Positions 8,185 through 16,335 of a stretch of 35,154 bases of DNA are shown piece by piece. Both the position numbers and the translations under genes were made by a program. A model generated the notes under the pieces. It saw only the letters and a program-made list of their open reading frames with translations. It was not told the origin of the DNA and did no database searches. The first letter of the stretch is position 1. Every line of letters begins with the position of its first letter. This DNA comes from UBA9339 sp964535195 (GTDB lineage: Bacteria > Pseudomonadota > Gammaproteobacteria > UBA9339), in assembly GCA_964535195.1 (NCBI GenBank), contig CAZHSI010000013.1, positions 1 through 35,154 on the forward strand, given 5' to 3'.

Positions 8185-8372
8185 AATAATATATAACCTC
8201 ATTTTTTTATAATTTACATTAATTTATTTTAAACGTTGGCACTTAGGTAAGTACGACCTTATATTTTATCCCACGCTTAAAAGCTTATCCAAGCTCATTT
8301 TAAAATATCTACTCAGAGCAAATGCAGTATAATATGATTCATTAAAACAAGCTTATGTAATAACTGCCGGTT

Positions 8373-8579
8373 TTAAATAACCTTGGTCTGCTTAAAAAGC
8401 CCGAGATCGGTACCTATATATATTCCATCGTCTACGCCTTTTATGCTGTAGATAGTTGTTTTTATTAAATTAGAGGTGAGTTGTCGCCAACCCTTATCAT
8501 ATTGCAAGAGGGCATTACCATTTGTAACAGCAAATAAGCTAGACGAATTACCATCAAACCATAAAAATAAAACTGCCAT
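8373..8579 (-). pseudogene. Beta-propeller-like gene remnant
   Basis: A 68-residue frame whose second half reads SIKGVDDGIYIGTDLGLF, the style of a blade from WD40/two-component-regulator-like propellers, and whose first half has a similar LFAVTNGNALLQY strand pair. A propeller needs several such blades, and an in-frame stop lies just upstream, so this is probably the surviving end of a larger decayed gene. It has no clear ribosome-binding site. The whole interval 7970-8723 is otherwise empty apart from the small peptide gene at 8017-8184. Confidence 0.35.
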
Positions 8580-8723
8580 ACCAGAGCATTAAAGTAATGG
8601 TTTCTGCCTAGGGTTTAAAACGGCTCTTAAATAGCCAGAATAATGATTATGATTATTATTCAATAAAACATTAGGAGGAACCATTACATTAACGCCCTAG
8701 TTTGTAAGAAAAATTTTTAGGGG

Positions 8724-9554
8724 TTAGCAATTGATTTTATAAAGCACGTTTTTACTTATCCCAGTTATTTGGGCTGTTAAAATAACGGCCTCTCTATGAG
8801 AGAGAGTTTTTGATAGTAGGCTTAAAATGCGAAGTGCTTCGGGGTTAACTGTTGCGGTTTTATTTTTGATTACTCCGCTAACTAAAATTACAAATTCCCC
8901 TTTTTGGCGTTCTGGTTTTGTAACTAACCAATTTTGTAGCTCTAACAGGGTATTGCTATAGATGGTTTCGAATGTTTTCGTTAGTTCTTTGGCAAGGACC
9001 GCGAGGCGATCGTTACCAAACACTATTTGCATGTTGTTAATCGTCCCCAGTAAACGGTGGGGTGATTCATAAAAAACCATGGTACGTGTTTCATTGGTTA
9101 ACTCTTGCAAACGTGCTAACTGTTGTTGGTTTTTTGGTGGCAAAAAACCCTCAAAAATAAACTTATCGGTTGGTAAGCCAGAAACACTTAGTGCCGCAAT
9201 GGCGGCCGAGACCCCAGGAATAGGGACAATTTGGAGATTGTTTTTTTGAATAGTTTTAACTAAATGATAACCTGGGTCGCTAATTAGTGGTGTACCGGCA
9301 TCAGTGATTAAAGCAACATTCTTTCCTTGTTCAAGATGGGTTAAAATAAATTGGCACCGTTTCATTTCGTTGTAGTTATGTAAAGATATGGTCGGTGTAA
9401 TAATACCATAATGTGCAAGGAGTTTTTTGCTATGCCTTGTGTCTTCAGCGGCAATTAAGTCTACTTTTTTCAAGGTTTCGAGTGCACGTAAAGTAATATC
9501 ACCTAAATTACCAATTGGTGTTGCAACGATAAATAAAGTTCCGAGGTTTTTCAT
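8724..9554 (-). CDS. rsmI: 16S rRNA (cytidine1402-2'-O)-methyltransferase RsmI
   Basis: Tetrapyrrole-methylase-fold enzyme that methylates the ribose of C1402 in the decoding centre, together with RsmH. 276 residues. The start LFIVATPIGNLGDITLRAL, the AAEDTRHSKKLL segment, the SAM-binding DAGTPLISDPG at about 85-95, PGVSAAIAALSVSGLPTDKF and FYESPHRL are all diagnostic. The ATG overlaps the stop of the upstream NlpC/P60 gene by 4 nt (ATGA), so the two are likely co-translated. It is the last gene of the ftsK-lolA-nlpC-rsmI run. Confidence 0.94.
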   Translation of the reverse strand: MKNLGTLFIVATPIGNLGDITLRALETLKKVDLIAAEDTRHSKKLLAHYGIITPTISLHNYNEMKRCQFILTHLEQGKNVALITDAGTPLISDPGYHLVKTIQKNNLQIVPIPGVSAAIAALSVSGLPTDKFIFEGFLPPKNQQQLARLQELTNETRTMVFYESPHRLLGTINNMQIVFGNDRLAVLAKELTKTFETIYSNTLLELQNWLVTKPERQKGEFVILVSGVIKNKTATVNPEALRILSLLSKTLSHREAVILTAQITGISKNVLYKINC

Positions 9555-11020
9555 ACAGGTTTTACTAACGGTTCATCTAGGTTAATCATTTGAAAGTATT
9601 TGCTGTCAGCCAGTGAGTGTATTTTATGATCTTCAGGATATTGTTCTAGCATTGGGAAGAAAACCGATTGTCCGATAACGGCGCGAGAGCTTTTATCTTG
9701 AGGTTTTAGTCCCCAGAGGCTTTGATAGGTCATGACTATTGGTTCATGAGTATTAGAGTTGGGGTTGGGGTAGGTTCCTATATACATTAATACATGGCCG
9801 CCAATATAAATTAAGGTTATAAATTTTTTCCCTTTTTCTTGCAAATGTTTCAGGTGATCTCGCATATTTAGCGAACTTATGTCGGTTATGTTTCTAGATT
9901 TTATTTGTGCTGCAGAGTTCCTGGGAAGCCATATTCCAAAGGGGGTATAAAGCGCTTGTAATTCAGCGGAACAATCGTTATAAAAATACACACCTCCCCA
10001 GCCGTAAGGTCTACCGATTAATGATGAAATAATGTTGGCAAAATTGCGTGGTGTAGCACGTAGCGGCATAACGACGGCGTCTTTTTTGCTAATATTAGCT
10101 AGGGCAGTTGTGGCTTTATGGTTTTTATTAGCAATCGGGATTAATACTGAAATAGTGCGTTTGTTGATTTTGTTGCCTGGAAATATTGTACCGCTATAAG
10201 TATTGAAGCGGTATTGTTTGTTGATATCAAATATACTGAGGTTGGTTTTAGTGGTAGCTACCATTTTTTTCTTAGCAAATTTTTGCCATTTGGCAATAAA
10301 ACTTTTACTTGCTTTCGCAACACCATCGCTTTCTACCCAAGCGATGTAAGATGAGGGGGTCAAAACTAAGTGCCACTGACAATCATGCGTTGTGCCAATG
10401 ATGTATACTGGCGTACCAACCCACAACGATGATTCTTGCAAGATATCAAACGGATAACCCTGGCCGGGTAAGGTGAAATTATGAAAATAAGGGTCGTTTG
10501 TTGGCAAAGCGCGGGCTTTTAAGTTCCTGACAGTAATTCCGCGGTTAATTGCTCGATATTTTATTGGTAATTTGAATTGTTTTAGGTTCATATTGGCGAT
10601 GATAGGTTTTAGCCAATGGTCATCATGATATGGTCTAAAGTTTATTCCATACCCTGTTTTTTTTATATCCTGGTTAGTAGCATTACCAAAGCTATCGATG
10701 ATTTTTTGCTCGGTGATATCACTGAATGTCTCGAAAGTTTGTTTTAGTTGTTTTGTAACATAATGGTATCCCCAGGGGGATAAAGCAGCAGCACCACTTG
10801 CGTAGTAGTGATTATAGTATTCTTGTAACTGTTTTTTTTGGGTGATGCGGTTAATTAACAGCTTGTTGTAGTCAGGATCTTTAGGATTTATCCAATAGTT
10901 AACATCCTGATTATATTTATCTAAGGGAAAGATAGTAATGGGGACATCGATTGCGGCGGCAGAAATTGCATGGAAAGTGGTAGTAATAAAGATGCAAAAA
11001 GCGATAGTTTTTTTTAACAT
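9551..11020 (-). CDS. Exported NlpC/P60 (C40) cell-wall hydrolase with SH3 domains
   Basis: Predicted periplasmic peptidoglycan endopeptidase of 489 residues. A signal peptide covers about 1-23 (cleavage near ISAAA). An N-terminal NlpC-associated region (about 30-120) is followed by bacterial SH3-like domains (about 150-310, with GYPFDILQESSLWVGTPVYI and SYIAWVESDGV). The C-terminal NlpC/P60 domain has catalytic Cys350 in YNDCSAELQAL and His409 in IYIGGHVLMYIG; the third polar residue is not clear to me. The layout resembles multi-SH3 gamma-D-glutamyl-diamino-acid endopeptidases. AAGGAAA lies upstream of the start. The bond it cuts and whether it remodels or recycles wall are inferred, not shown. 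Confidence 0.85.
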   Translation of the reverse strand: MLKKTIAFCIFITTTFHAISAAAIDVPITIFPLDKYNQDVNYWINPKDPDYNKLLINRITQKKQLQEYYNHYYASGAAALSPWGYHYVTKQLKQTFETFSDITEQKIIDSFGNATNQDIKKTGYGINFRPYHDDHWLKPIIANMNLKQFKLPIKYRAINRGITVRNLKARALPTNDPYFHNFTLPGQGYPFDILQESSLWVGTPVYIIGTTHDCQWHLVLTPSSYIAWVESDGVAKASKSFIAKWQKFAKKKMVATTKTNLSIFDINKQYRFNTYSGTIFPGNKINKRTISVLIPIANKNHKATTALANISKKDAVVMPLRATPRNFANIISSLIGRPYGWGGVYFYNDCSAELQALYTPFGIWLPRNSAAQIKSRNITDISSLNMRDHLKHLQEKGKKFITLIYIGGHVLMYIGTYPNPNSNTHEPIVMTYQSLWGLKPQDKSSRAVIGQSVFFPMLEQYPEDHKIHSLADSKYFQMINLDEPLVKPV

Positions 11021-11155
11021 ATTTTAGAATTTCCTTGTGTTACATGGAAGCTTGAGGTTTTCTCCAAGCTTGCACCTAAACTTGCTTGAGTGGGGTAGTA
11101 AACGGAGGCAACTACTAACATCATTGTAATGGTTTGCCCTGATGCTCTTGAGATT

Positions 11156-11815
11156 TTATTTAGCATTAAATATTTCTGTTCCGGATGGTGGGGTAAAGGT
11201 AAATGTTTTATCTGAAATTTCAGCATTAGATATTATGTTGTTGAAACTAATCAGGCTCGTTTGTTCGAGGCTATCAAAAATATATATAGCGTTTAGTTTT
11301 TTTTGTGCAAAAATTATTTTTATCCATTGATAACCGTTGTCTTCCCCTTTGCGGTTTTTGGGAGTTAGTTTAAACCATAGCTCCTCTTGTTTAGGATTTT
11401 TTAGTTTTACTATTTGAAACGCTTGCTGCAATGTTTGAACGGGGCTGCTTAATAGCATGGCTGGGTTGCCTGGTCGATTAACGTTTACTTTACGTTTAGT
11501 TAGCTGCGCTAGGTCTGAATCATACGACAACATTTGATCTTCATTTAAAATAATCAATTGGTTGTGTGGCTGGGTTATTTCCCAGCGAAACTTTCCTGGG
11601 CGTTTGAGGGTCATTGTACCTTGAGTCTTTGTGCCAAAACGGGAGCCATGTTGGTTGACGAGTGATTGTTCAAAAGTTGCTTGCATTGTATGTATATTTC
11701 CCATTAGTTGAGCTAGTTCAGCAGAGGCCTGTACCTCAGCGTAAAGTAACTGAGAGGCAATACTAAGGGAGGTAAATGTAAAAAACATGAAGATTGTTTT
11801 ATGGAATTTTTTCAT
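11156..11815 (-). CDS. lolA: Outer-membrane lipoprotein carrier LolA
   Basis: Periplasmic chaperone that takes lipoproteins from LolCDE at the inner membrane to LolB at the outer membrane. 219 residues with a signal peptide of about 26 residues (cleavage after LLYA). The mature part carries the family's beta-barrel pattern: MQATFEQSLVNQHG, GTMTLKRPGKFRWEITQP, LSYDSDLAQLT and AMLLSS. It starts 3 nt after the ftsK stop with its GAG ribosome-binding site inside the ftsK end, so translation is probably coupled. ftsK-lolA order is conserved in gammaproteobacteria. The 135 bp between it and the next gene show no convincing reading frame. Confidence 0.93.
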   Translation of the reverse strand: MKKFHKTIFMFFTFTSLSIASQLLYAEVQASAELAQLMGNIHTMQATFEQSLVNQHGSRFGTKTQGTMTLKRPGKFRWEITQPHNQLIILNEDQMLSYDSDLAQLTKRKVNVNRPGNPAMLLSSPVQTLQQAFQIVKLKNPKQEELWFKLTPKNRKGEDNGYQWIKIIFAQKKLNAIYIFDSLEQTSLISFNNIISNAEISDKTFTFTPPSGTEIFNAK

Positions 11816-11818
11816 AGA

Positions 11819-14167
11819 TTACTCAACTGGTGGTGGTGCAAGTACCTCACGGTTTCCATTAGTTTCCATTGGGCCAACGATGCCAGCGGCTTCCATTGTC
11901 TCAACGATTCTAGCCGCACGGTTATAACCAATTTTTAAACGGCGTTGGACGTTAGAAACTGAAGCGCGGCGCGATTCAACGACAATACGTACCGCTTGAT
12001 CATACAGAGGATCTTGTTCAGCGTCGCCATTAGCAAACTCTTGACTATTTTCATTATCGATGCCGGTGATGGGGCCAACACTGCCATCAAGAATCTCCTC
12101 TAGATATTCCGGTTGCCCGTGAGCTCTCAAGTCTTTAACTACGCGATGTACTTCTTCATCGACAACAAAGGTGCCATGGATTCTGACGGGAATACCTGAG
12201 CCTGGTGGTAAATAAAGCATATCACCAAACCCCAGCAGTTGTTCCGCGCCAGATTGGTCTAAAATTGTGCGCGAATCTATCTTCGACGATACTTGAAAAG
12301 CAATTCTGGTTGGAATATTGGCTTTGATTAGACCGGTAATCACATCCACTGATGGGCGTTGAGTTGCCAAGATTAAATGGATGCCGGCAGCTCGGGCTTT
12401 TTGGGCAATACGTGCGATTAGTTCTTCTACTTTTTTACCAACCACCATCATCATGTCGGCATATTCATCAGCGATTACTACGATATAAGGTAACTCTTGT
12501 AGTTCTTCTGATTTATTCCCATCACTATCTTGCCATAATGGATCAAATAGTGGAGCTCCCTTGTTTTTTGCTTCTTTAACCTTATTGTTGTAGCCAGCCA
12601 CGTTTCTGACACCTAGGGTCATCATCAATCTATAACGTCGTTCCATTTCAGCAACACACCAGCGGAAAGCATTAACAGCTTCTTTCATATCGGTTACTAC
12701 TGGCGCTAGTAAGTGTGAAATGTCGGCATATACTGAGAGCTCTAACATCTTAGGGTCAATTAAAATTAACCGTACCTCTTTAGGTGTGTATTTATAGAGT
12801 AAACTTAAGAGTAAAGCGTTTAAGCATACCGATTTACCAGAGCCAGTGGTTCCAGCTACAAGGAGGTGGGGCATTTTTGCTAGATCAACAATTACGGGGT
12901 AGCCAGCAATATCTTTACCCAAGGCTAACGCAAGGGGTGCATGCGTGTGTTCATATTGTTGTGATGAGAGGATCTCTCGTAACCTTACGATCTCACGGTT
13001 GAGGTTGGGTAATTCTAGGCCGATAACTGATTTACCTGGGATAATTTCGACAATACGTACACTGACTACCGAGAGTGAGCGGGCGAGGTCTTTGGCAAGG
13101 CTAGTGATTCTACTGACTTTGGTGCCAGCGGCTAGCTGTAATTCAAATCTTGTTACTACCGGACCAGGATGCACCGCTACTACTTGTGCCTCAATGCCAA
13201 AATCGTGTAAACGTAACTCAACATTCCGTGACATTTCTTCGAGTTCTCGCGGAGTATAAGTAGCGTTCGTGGTTTTTTCTGGTTTGTCTAATAATGCTAA
13301 TGGTGGTAATGACCACCCCAGATCGTGTGATAACAGATCGGTCTGACGCTCCCGTTCGGCGCGCAGGCTAGTCTTGATTGCAGGGGGGCGTGAAATAATT
13401 GGGGCTGCTGCCGAGCTTTTTTTAATTGCATAATCTTCGCTATCGGCTTCTTCTTTATATGAGTTGGTTGTAGTTATGGTAATTTTAGGCTCAAACTTTG
13501 GTGATTCTTTTTTGGTATTAGACTCGTGATGGGTAATTTGTAAGATTTGATTACCGATAAAGTCGATGGTGCCAAAAACACCACGGCCAAGAATCTCAAT
13601 TACCCATAGCCAAGAAATTCCACTAAAAAGGGTAAAACCGGTGATGAATAATACAAATAGCACCAGGTTGGCGCCGATAGGATTAAAAATGTTGGTCATG
13701 CCGGTTTGAAATAGGTCCCCTAAAATACCGCCAGTGCCAAAAGGCAGGCTATCCCCGGCAAAATGTGAGCTGGCTAAACTGCTGCCAGAAAGAAGCATTA
13801 GAAAAAAACCGAAGCTATGGATAATAAAGAAAGTACGACTAGTGGCGTCCTTTTGTTGCTGCAAAAAGGGGGTCCAAGCGGTATATACTAGCATTATGGG
13901 AAAGATATAGGCGATATAACCGAAGATGCACAGTAAAATATCAGCAAACCAGGCGCCGACATAACCACCAATGTTGGCGATGGTAAAGGTCGTGCCAGTA
14001 CGTGACCAGCCTGGGTCGGTGGTGTGGTAAGATATCAACGATAATAATAAGAATGTGGCAACGCCTACAGTCAAAACTAAAATTCCTTCGCGAATTAGTC
14101 TTGTCAGTTTATGTTTATTTTGCGCTTCTTTTTTTTTGTAATTTGCTTGGAACAAGTTATTTACCAT
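11819..14167 (-). CDS. ftsK: DNA translocase FtsK
   Basis: Septal DNA pump that clears chromosome ends and activates XerCD recombination at dif. About 782 residues from the ATG at 14167; a GTG nine bases upstream would add three. The N-terminal membrane part has four or five helices within about 30-210, the linker is short (about 210-310, against several hundred residues in E. coli), and the motor has Walker A GTTGSGKS near 440, Walker B VVIADEYADMM near 565 and the ATQRPSVDVITGLIK motif. The C-terminal winged-helix gamma domain (QRRLKIGYNRAARIVETME) that reads KOPS is present. It heads the ftsK-lolA-nlpC-rsmI run and is divergent from yebC, with both promoters likely in the 180-bp gap. Confidence 0.95.
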   Translation of the reverse strand: MVNNLFQANYKKKEAQNKHKLTRLIREGILVLTVGVATFLLLSLISYHTTDPGWSRTGTTFTIANIGGYVGAWFADILLCIFGYIAYIFPIMLVYTAWTPFLQQQKDATSRTFFIIHSFGFFLMLLSGSSLASSHFAGDSLPFGTGGILGDLFQTGMTNIFNPIGANLVLFVLFITGFTLFSGISWLWVIEILGRGVFGTIDFIGNQILQITHHESNTKKESPKFEPKITITTTNSYKEEADSEDYAIKKSSAAAPIISRPPAIKTSLRAERERQTDLLSHDLGWSLPPLALLDKPEKTTNATYTPRELEEMSRNVELRLHDFGIEAQVVAVHPGPVVTRFELQLAAGTKVSRITSLAKDLARSLSVVSVRIVEIIPGKSVIGLELPNLNREIVRLREILSSQQYEHTHAPLALALGKDIAGYPVIVDLAKMPHLLVAGTTGSGKSVCLNALLLSLLYKYTPKEVRLILIDPKMLELSVYADISHLLAPVVTDMKEAVNAFRWCVAEMERRYRLMMTLGVRNVAGYNNKVKEAKNKGAPLFDPLWQDSDGNKSEELQELPYIVVIADEYADMMMVVGKKVEELIARIAQKARAAGIHLILATQRPSVDVITGLIKANIPTRIAFQVSSKIDSRTILDQSGAEQLLGFGDMLYLPPGSGIPVRIHGTFVVDEEVHRVVKDLRAHGQPEYLEEILDGSVGPITGIDNENSQEFANGDAEQDPLYDQAVRIVVESRRASVSNVQRRLKIGYNRAARIVETMEAAGIVGPMETNGNREVLAPPPVE

Positions 14168-14347
14168 TTGTCTCACTATAAGGTTATAGTAACAAAGTTT
14201 TTAAAATGAAACCATATGTCACCGGGTAACAACCTAATGTGTTAGGCTTTATCTTTATGTAAAAGTAAGCCCAACCAATTTATTTTTAGATAAGTTTAGT
14301 TTAAAATTTCATAGGTACTATATTGCAAACTATTTTATGAGGGTTAC

Positions 14348-15079
14348 ATGGCAGGGCATAGTAAATGGGCAAACATTAAGCATCGTAAAGGCAAACAGGA
14401 TGCAGCAAAGGGTAAAATATTTACCAAATTAATTCGTGAAATAACTGTCTCAGCCAAGCAGGGGCAGGATATTAGCGCTAATCCACGGTTACGGTTGGCG
14501 GTTGATAAAGCGTTAGCTAGCAACATGACTCGCGATACTATAGATCGCGCAATTAAGCGCGGATCAGGAGAAGGAAATGAAGCTAATATGGAAGAGGTTT
14601 TTTACGAAGGTTATGCTCCAGGTGGGGTAGCGGTGCTCGTTCAATGTTTGACTGATAATCGTAATCGTACGGCAGGTGATGTACGCCATGCTTTTACTAA
14701 ACATGGGGGTAACTTAGGTACGAATGGTTCAGTCGCTTATCTTTTTAAGCAACAAGGTTTGATATGTTTTCCGCCGGCAAGCGATGAAGATAAGATTATG
14801 CAGATTTCTTTGGATGCGGAAGCCACCGACATTGTTAATAATGATGATGGCAGTATTGATGTTATTACCACCCCGGAAAACTTTGCTAAAGTACAGAGCG
14901 CCTTAGAGAAGGCCGGGTTAAAGGCTTCGGCTGCTGAGGTTTCTATGTTACCATCTACTCAAGTAGCTTTGGATAAAGAAACTAGCTTAAAAGTCGTAGA
15001 TTTGGTTGATGCTCTTGAAGCACTAGACGATGTACAAGATGTTTACTCAAACGCAGATCTTTCTGCTGAAATTTTATAA
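14348..15079 (+). CDS. yebC: YebC/PmpR family protein
   Basis: Conserved protein of 243 residues, long annotated as a transcriptional regulator and more recently linked to translation through polyproline stalls. The signature start MAGHSKWANIKHRKGKQDA, the FTKLIREITVSAKQG helix and NPRLRLAVDKALASNM are intact, as are the middle PGGVAVLVQCLTDNRNRTA and HGGNLGTNGSVAYLF. GAGGG 6 nt before the ATG is a strong ribosome-binding site. It begins the yebC-ruvC-ruvA run, the usual gammaproteobacterial order. Confidence 0.95.
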   Translation: MAGHSKWANIKHRKGKQDAAKGKIFTKLIREITVSAKQGQDISANPRLRLAVDKALASNMTRDTIDRAIKRGSGEGNEANMEEVFYEGYAPGGVAVLVQCLTDNRNRTAGDVRHAFTKHGGNLGTNGSVAYLFKQQGLICFPPASDEDKIMQISLDAEATDIVNNDDGSIDVITTPENFAKVQSALEKAGLKASAAEVSMLPSTQVALDKETSLKVVDLVDALEALDDVQDVYSNADLSAEIL

Positions 15080-15091
15080 AGGAGTGTCGCC

Positions 15092-15157
15092 ATGAAAAAA
15101 ATAATGTGTCTTTTGTTTACTTTGGGATTGTCATATAAGATTACTGGCATATGGTAA
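15092..15157 (+). CDS. 21-residue leader peptide overlapping ruvC
   Basis: A short frame, MKKIMCLLFTLGLSYKITGIW, starts 12 nt after yebC with an excellent ribosome-binding site (AAAGGAG, 7 nt spacing). Its stop codon lies inside the ruvC gene, 7 nt overlapping. ruvC itself lacks a good ribosome-binding site, so translating this peptide may deliver ribosomes to ruvC. The peptide looks like the first half of a signal peptide, so it could instead be the stub of a lost gene. Confidence 0.4.
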   Translation: MKKIMCLLFTLGLSYKITGIW

Positions 15158-15624
15158 TTTTGGGGATTGATCCTGGTTCTAATATCACGGGTTACGGTGT
15201 GATCAGGGCTGCTAACAATAAATATGATTACATTACCAGTGGCAGTATATATACAACCAAAAACAATCTTAGCAAACAACTACGAGACATTTTTGATGGG
15301 ATCTCAGACCTGGTTAATAAATTTTCGCCAAAAGAGATAGCAATTGAGCAGGTTTTTGTTCATGTTAATGTCAATTCTGCTTTGAAGTTAGGACAGGCGC
15401 GAGGGGTGGCGTTAGTTGCGGCTGCAGGGCTAGAAGTTTTTGAATACTCAGCGCGCCAAATCAAGCAAGCGGTTGTTGGCTACGGGAATGCTGATAAAAA
15501 TCAAGTGCAGCATATGGTCAAGCTATTGCTGAAATTGAAAGACAAACCCCAGGCTGATGAAGCAGATGCTTTAGCTGTGGCAATTTGTCATGCTAATTCA
15601 CGTCGCATCTTGCGGCAATTGTAA
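15151..15624 (+). CDS. ruvC: Holliday junction endonuclease RuvC
   Basis: Dimeric nuclease that resolves Holliday junctions with RuvAB. 157 residues, shorter than E. coli RuvC (173) because the C-terminal tail is trimmed. The four acidic catalytic residues are present: D7 (LGIDPGS), E66 (IAIEQVF), D136 and D139 (QADEADALAVAI). The ATG at 15151 lacks a clear Shine-Dalgarno and overlaps a small upstream frame, suggesting translational coupling. ruvA follows after 13 nt. Confidence 0.95.
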   Translation: MVILGIDPGSNITGYGVIRAANNKYDYITSGSIYTTKNNLSKQLRDIFDGISDLVNKFSPKEIAIEQVFVHVNVNSALKLGQARGVALVAAAGLEVFEYSARQIKQAVVGYGNADKNQVQHMVKLLLKLKDKPQADEADALAVAICHANSRRILRQL

Positions 15625-15637
15625 AAAGGTTACAGTT

Positions 15638-16219
15638 ATGATCGGTTTTTTGCGTGGTATTTTACTGGAAAAAGACGCTCCCAATCTTCTCATTGAAGTG
15701 GGGGGGGTTGGTTATGAAGTGCAAATGGCCATGAGTAGTTTTGCACATTTGCCGCCAATGGGTAAAGAGGTGGCACTATATATTCATTTAGTTACTCGTG
15801 AGGATGGGGATTCTTTGTATGGTTTTACCCATAAAGAGCAGCGTACTATGTTTCGTGGGTTGATCAAGATAAGTGGTGTTGGGCCAAAAATCGCTTTAGC
15901 TATCCTTTCGACGATGGAGCCCCAAGTTTTTGCGCGACATTTAATGAATAACGATGCGGCAGCTTTAGAGCATATTCCTGGGATTGGCGGTAAAACTGCT
16001 AAGCGGTTAATTATCGAAATGAAAGATAAAATCGTTGAGTGGGAGGGGGGTGGTATGGGGGTCGAAACCATTACCACTTCACCCATGGGTGATGCAATCG
16101 GAGCATTGGTTGCGCTAGGTTATAAGCCGCACGAAGCTCGTCAAGCGCTTAGTTCACTGCCAAACCAAGACTTATCAAGCGAAGAGTTGGTACGGTTGGC
16201 GCTGAAGAAGATTAGGTGA
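15638..16219 (+). CDS. ruvA: Holliday junction binding protein RuvA
   Basis: Tetramer that holds the Holliday junction open and recruits RuvB. 193 residues from the ATG at 15638 (AAAAAGG 8-9 nt upstream); a longer frame would overlap ruvC and is rejected. The OB-fold domain starts MIGFLRGILLEKDAPNLLIE; the middle domain has two helix-hairpin-helix motifs (KISGVGPKIALAILS and HIPGIGGKTAKRLI); the C-terminal domain III that touches RuvB is present (GDAIGALVALGYKPHEARQA). A G8 run at 15700-15707 lies in the coding sequence. Confidence 0.95.
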   Translation: MIGFLRGILLEKDAPNLLIEVGGVGYEVQMAMSSFAHLPPMGKEVALYIHLVTREDGDSLYGFTHKEQRTMFRGLIKISGVGPKIALAILSTMEPQVFARHLMNNDAAALEHIPGIGGKTAKRLIIEMKDKIVEWEGGGMGVETITTSPMGDAIGALVALGYKPHEARQALSSLPNQDLSSEELVRLALKKIR

Positions 16220-16269
16220 TAATTTTGGCTACAAGAGTTATGTGGCGGTGCCCTCTTCCCTCTTCGGGT

Positions 16270-16283
16270 GAGTCTAAAATTGA
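16270..16283 (+). repeat. Degenerate copy of the GAGTCTAAACTTGA motif
   Basis: GAGTCTAAAATTGA differs at one position from 43-56. It overlaps the -35 element of the proposed ruvB promoter, so a fragment of the dispersed repeat may have supplied part of a promoter. Confidence 0.4.
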
Positions 16284-16308
16284 TTCCTCAGGTTCAATAT
16301 ACTATACT
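16280..16308 (+). promoter_or_regulatory. Sigma-70 type promoter for ruvB-tolQR
   Basis: TTGATT (16280-16285) and TATACT (16303-16308) are separated by exactly 17 bp, 28 nt before the ruvB ATG. It is the best promoter-like match noticed in the window. It would uncouple ruvB, tolQ and tolR from yebC-ruvCA. Confidence 0.55.
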
Positions 16309-16335
16309 CAAAACGAAAGTTGAGAGAGTTATAGC

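Noticed and set aside
8285..8293. TTATCCAAG as a DnaA box
   Set aside because: A single near-match without a cluster of boxes; not evidence for an origin.
8639..8660. Fur-box-like AATAATGATTATGATTATTATT
   Set aside because: Low-complexity AT sequence with an imperfect palindrome, not placed in front of a plausible gene.
11014..11226. 70-codon minus-strand frame between the NlpC/P60 gene and lolA
   Set aside because: It overlaps the lolA 3' end and the start of the next gene, has no clear ribosome-binding site, and its sequence resembles no protein family I know.
12945..13259. 104-codon plus-strand frame inside ftsK
   Set aside because: It is antisense to the conserved FtsK motor region; the ftsK protein explains the conservation.
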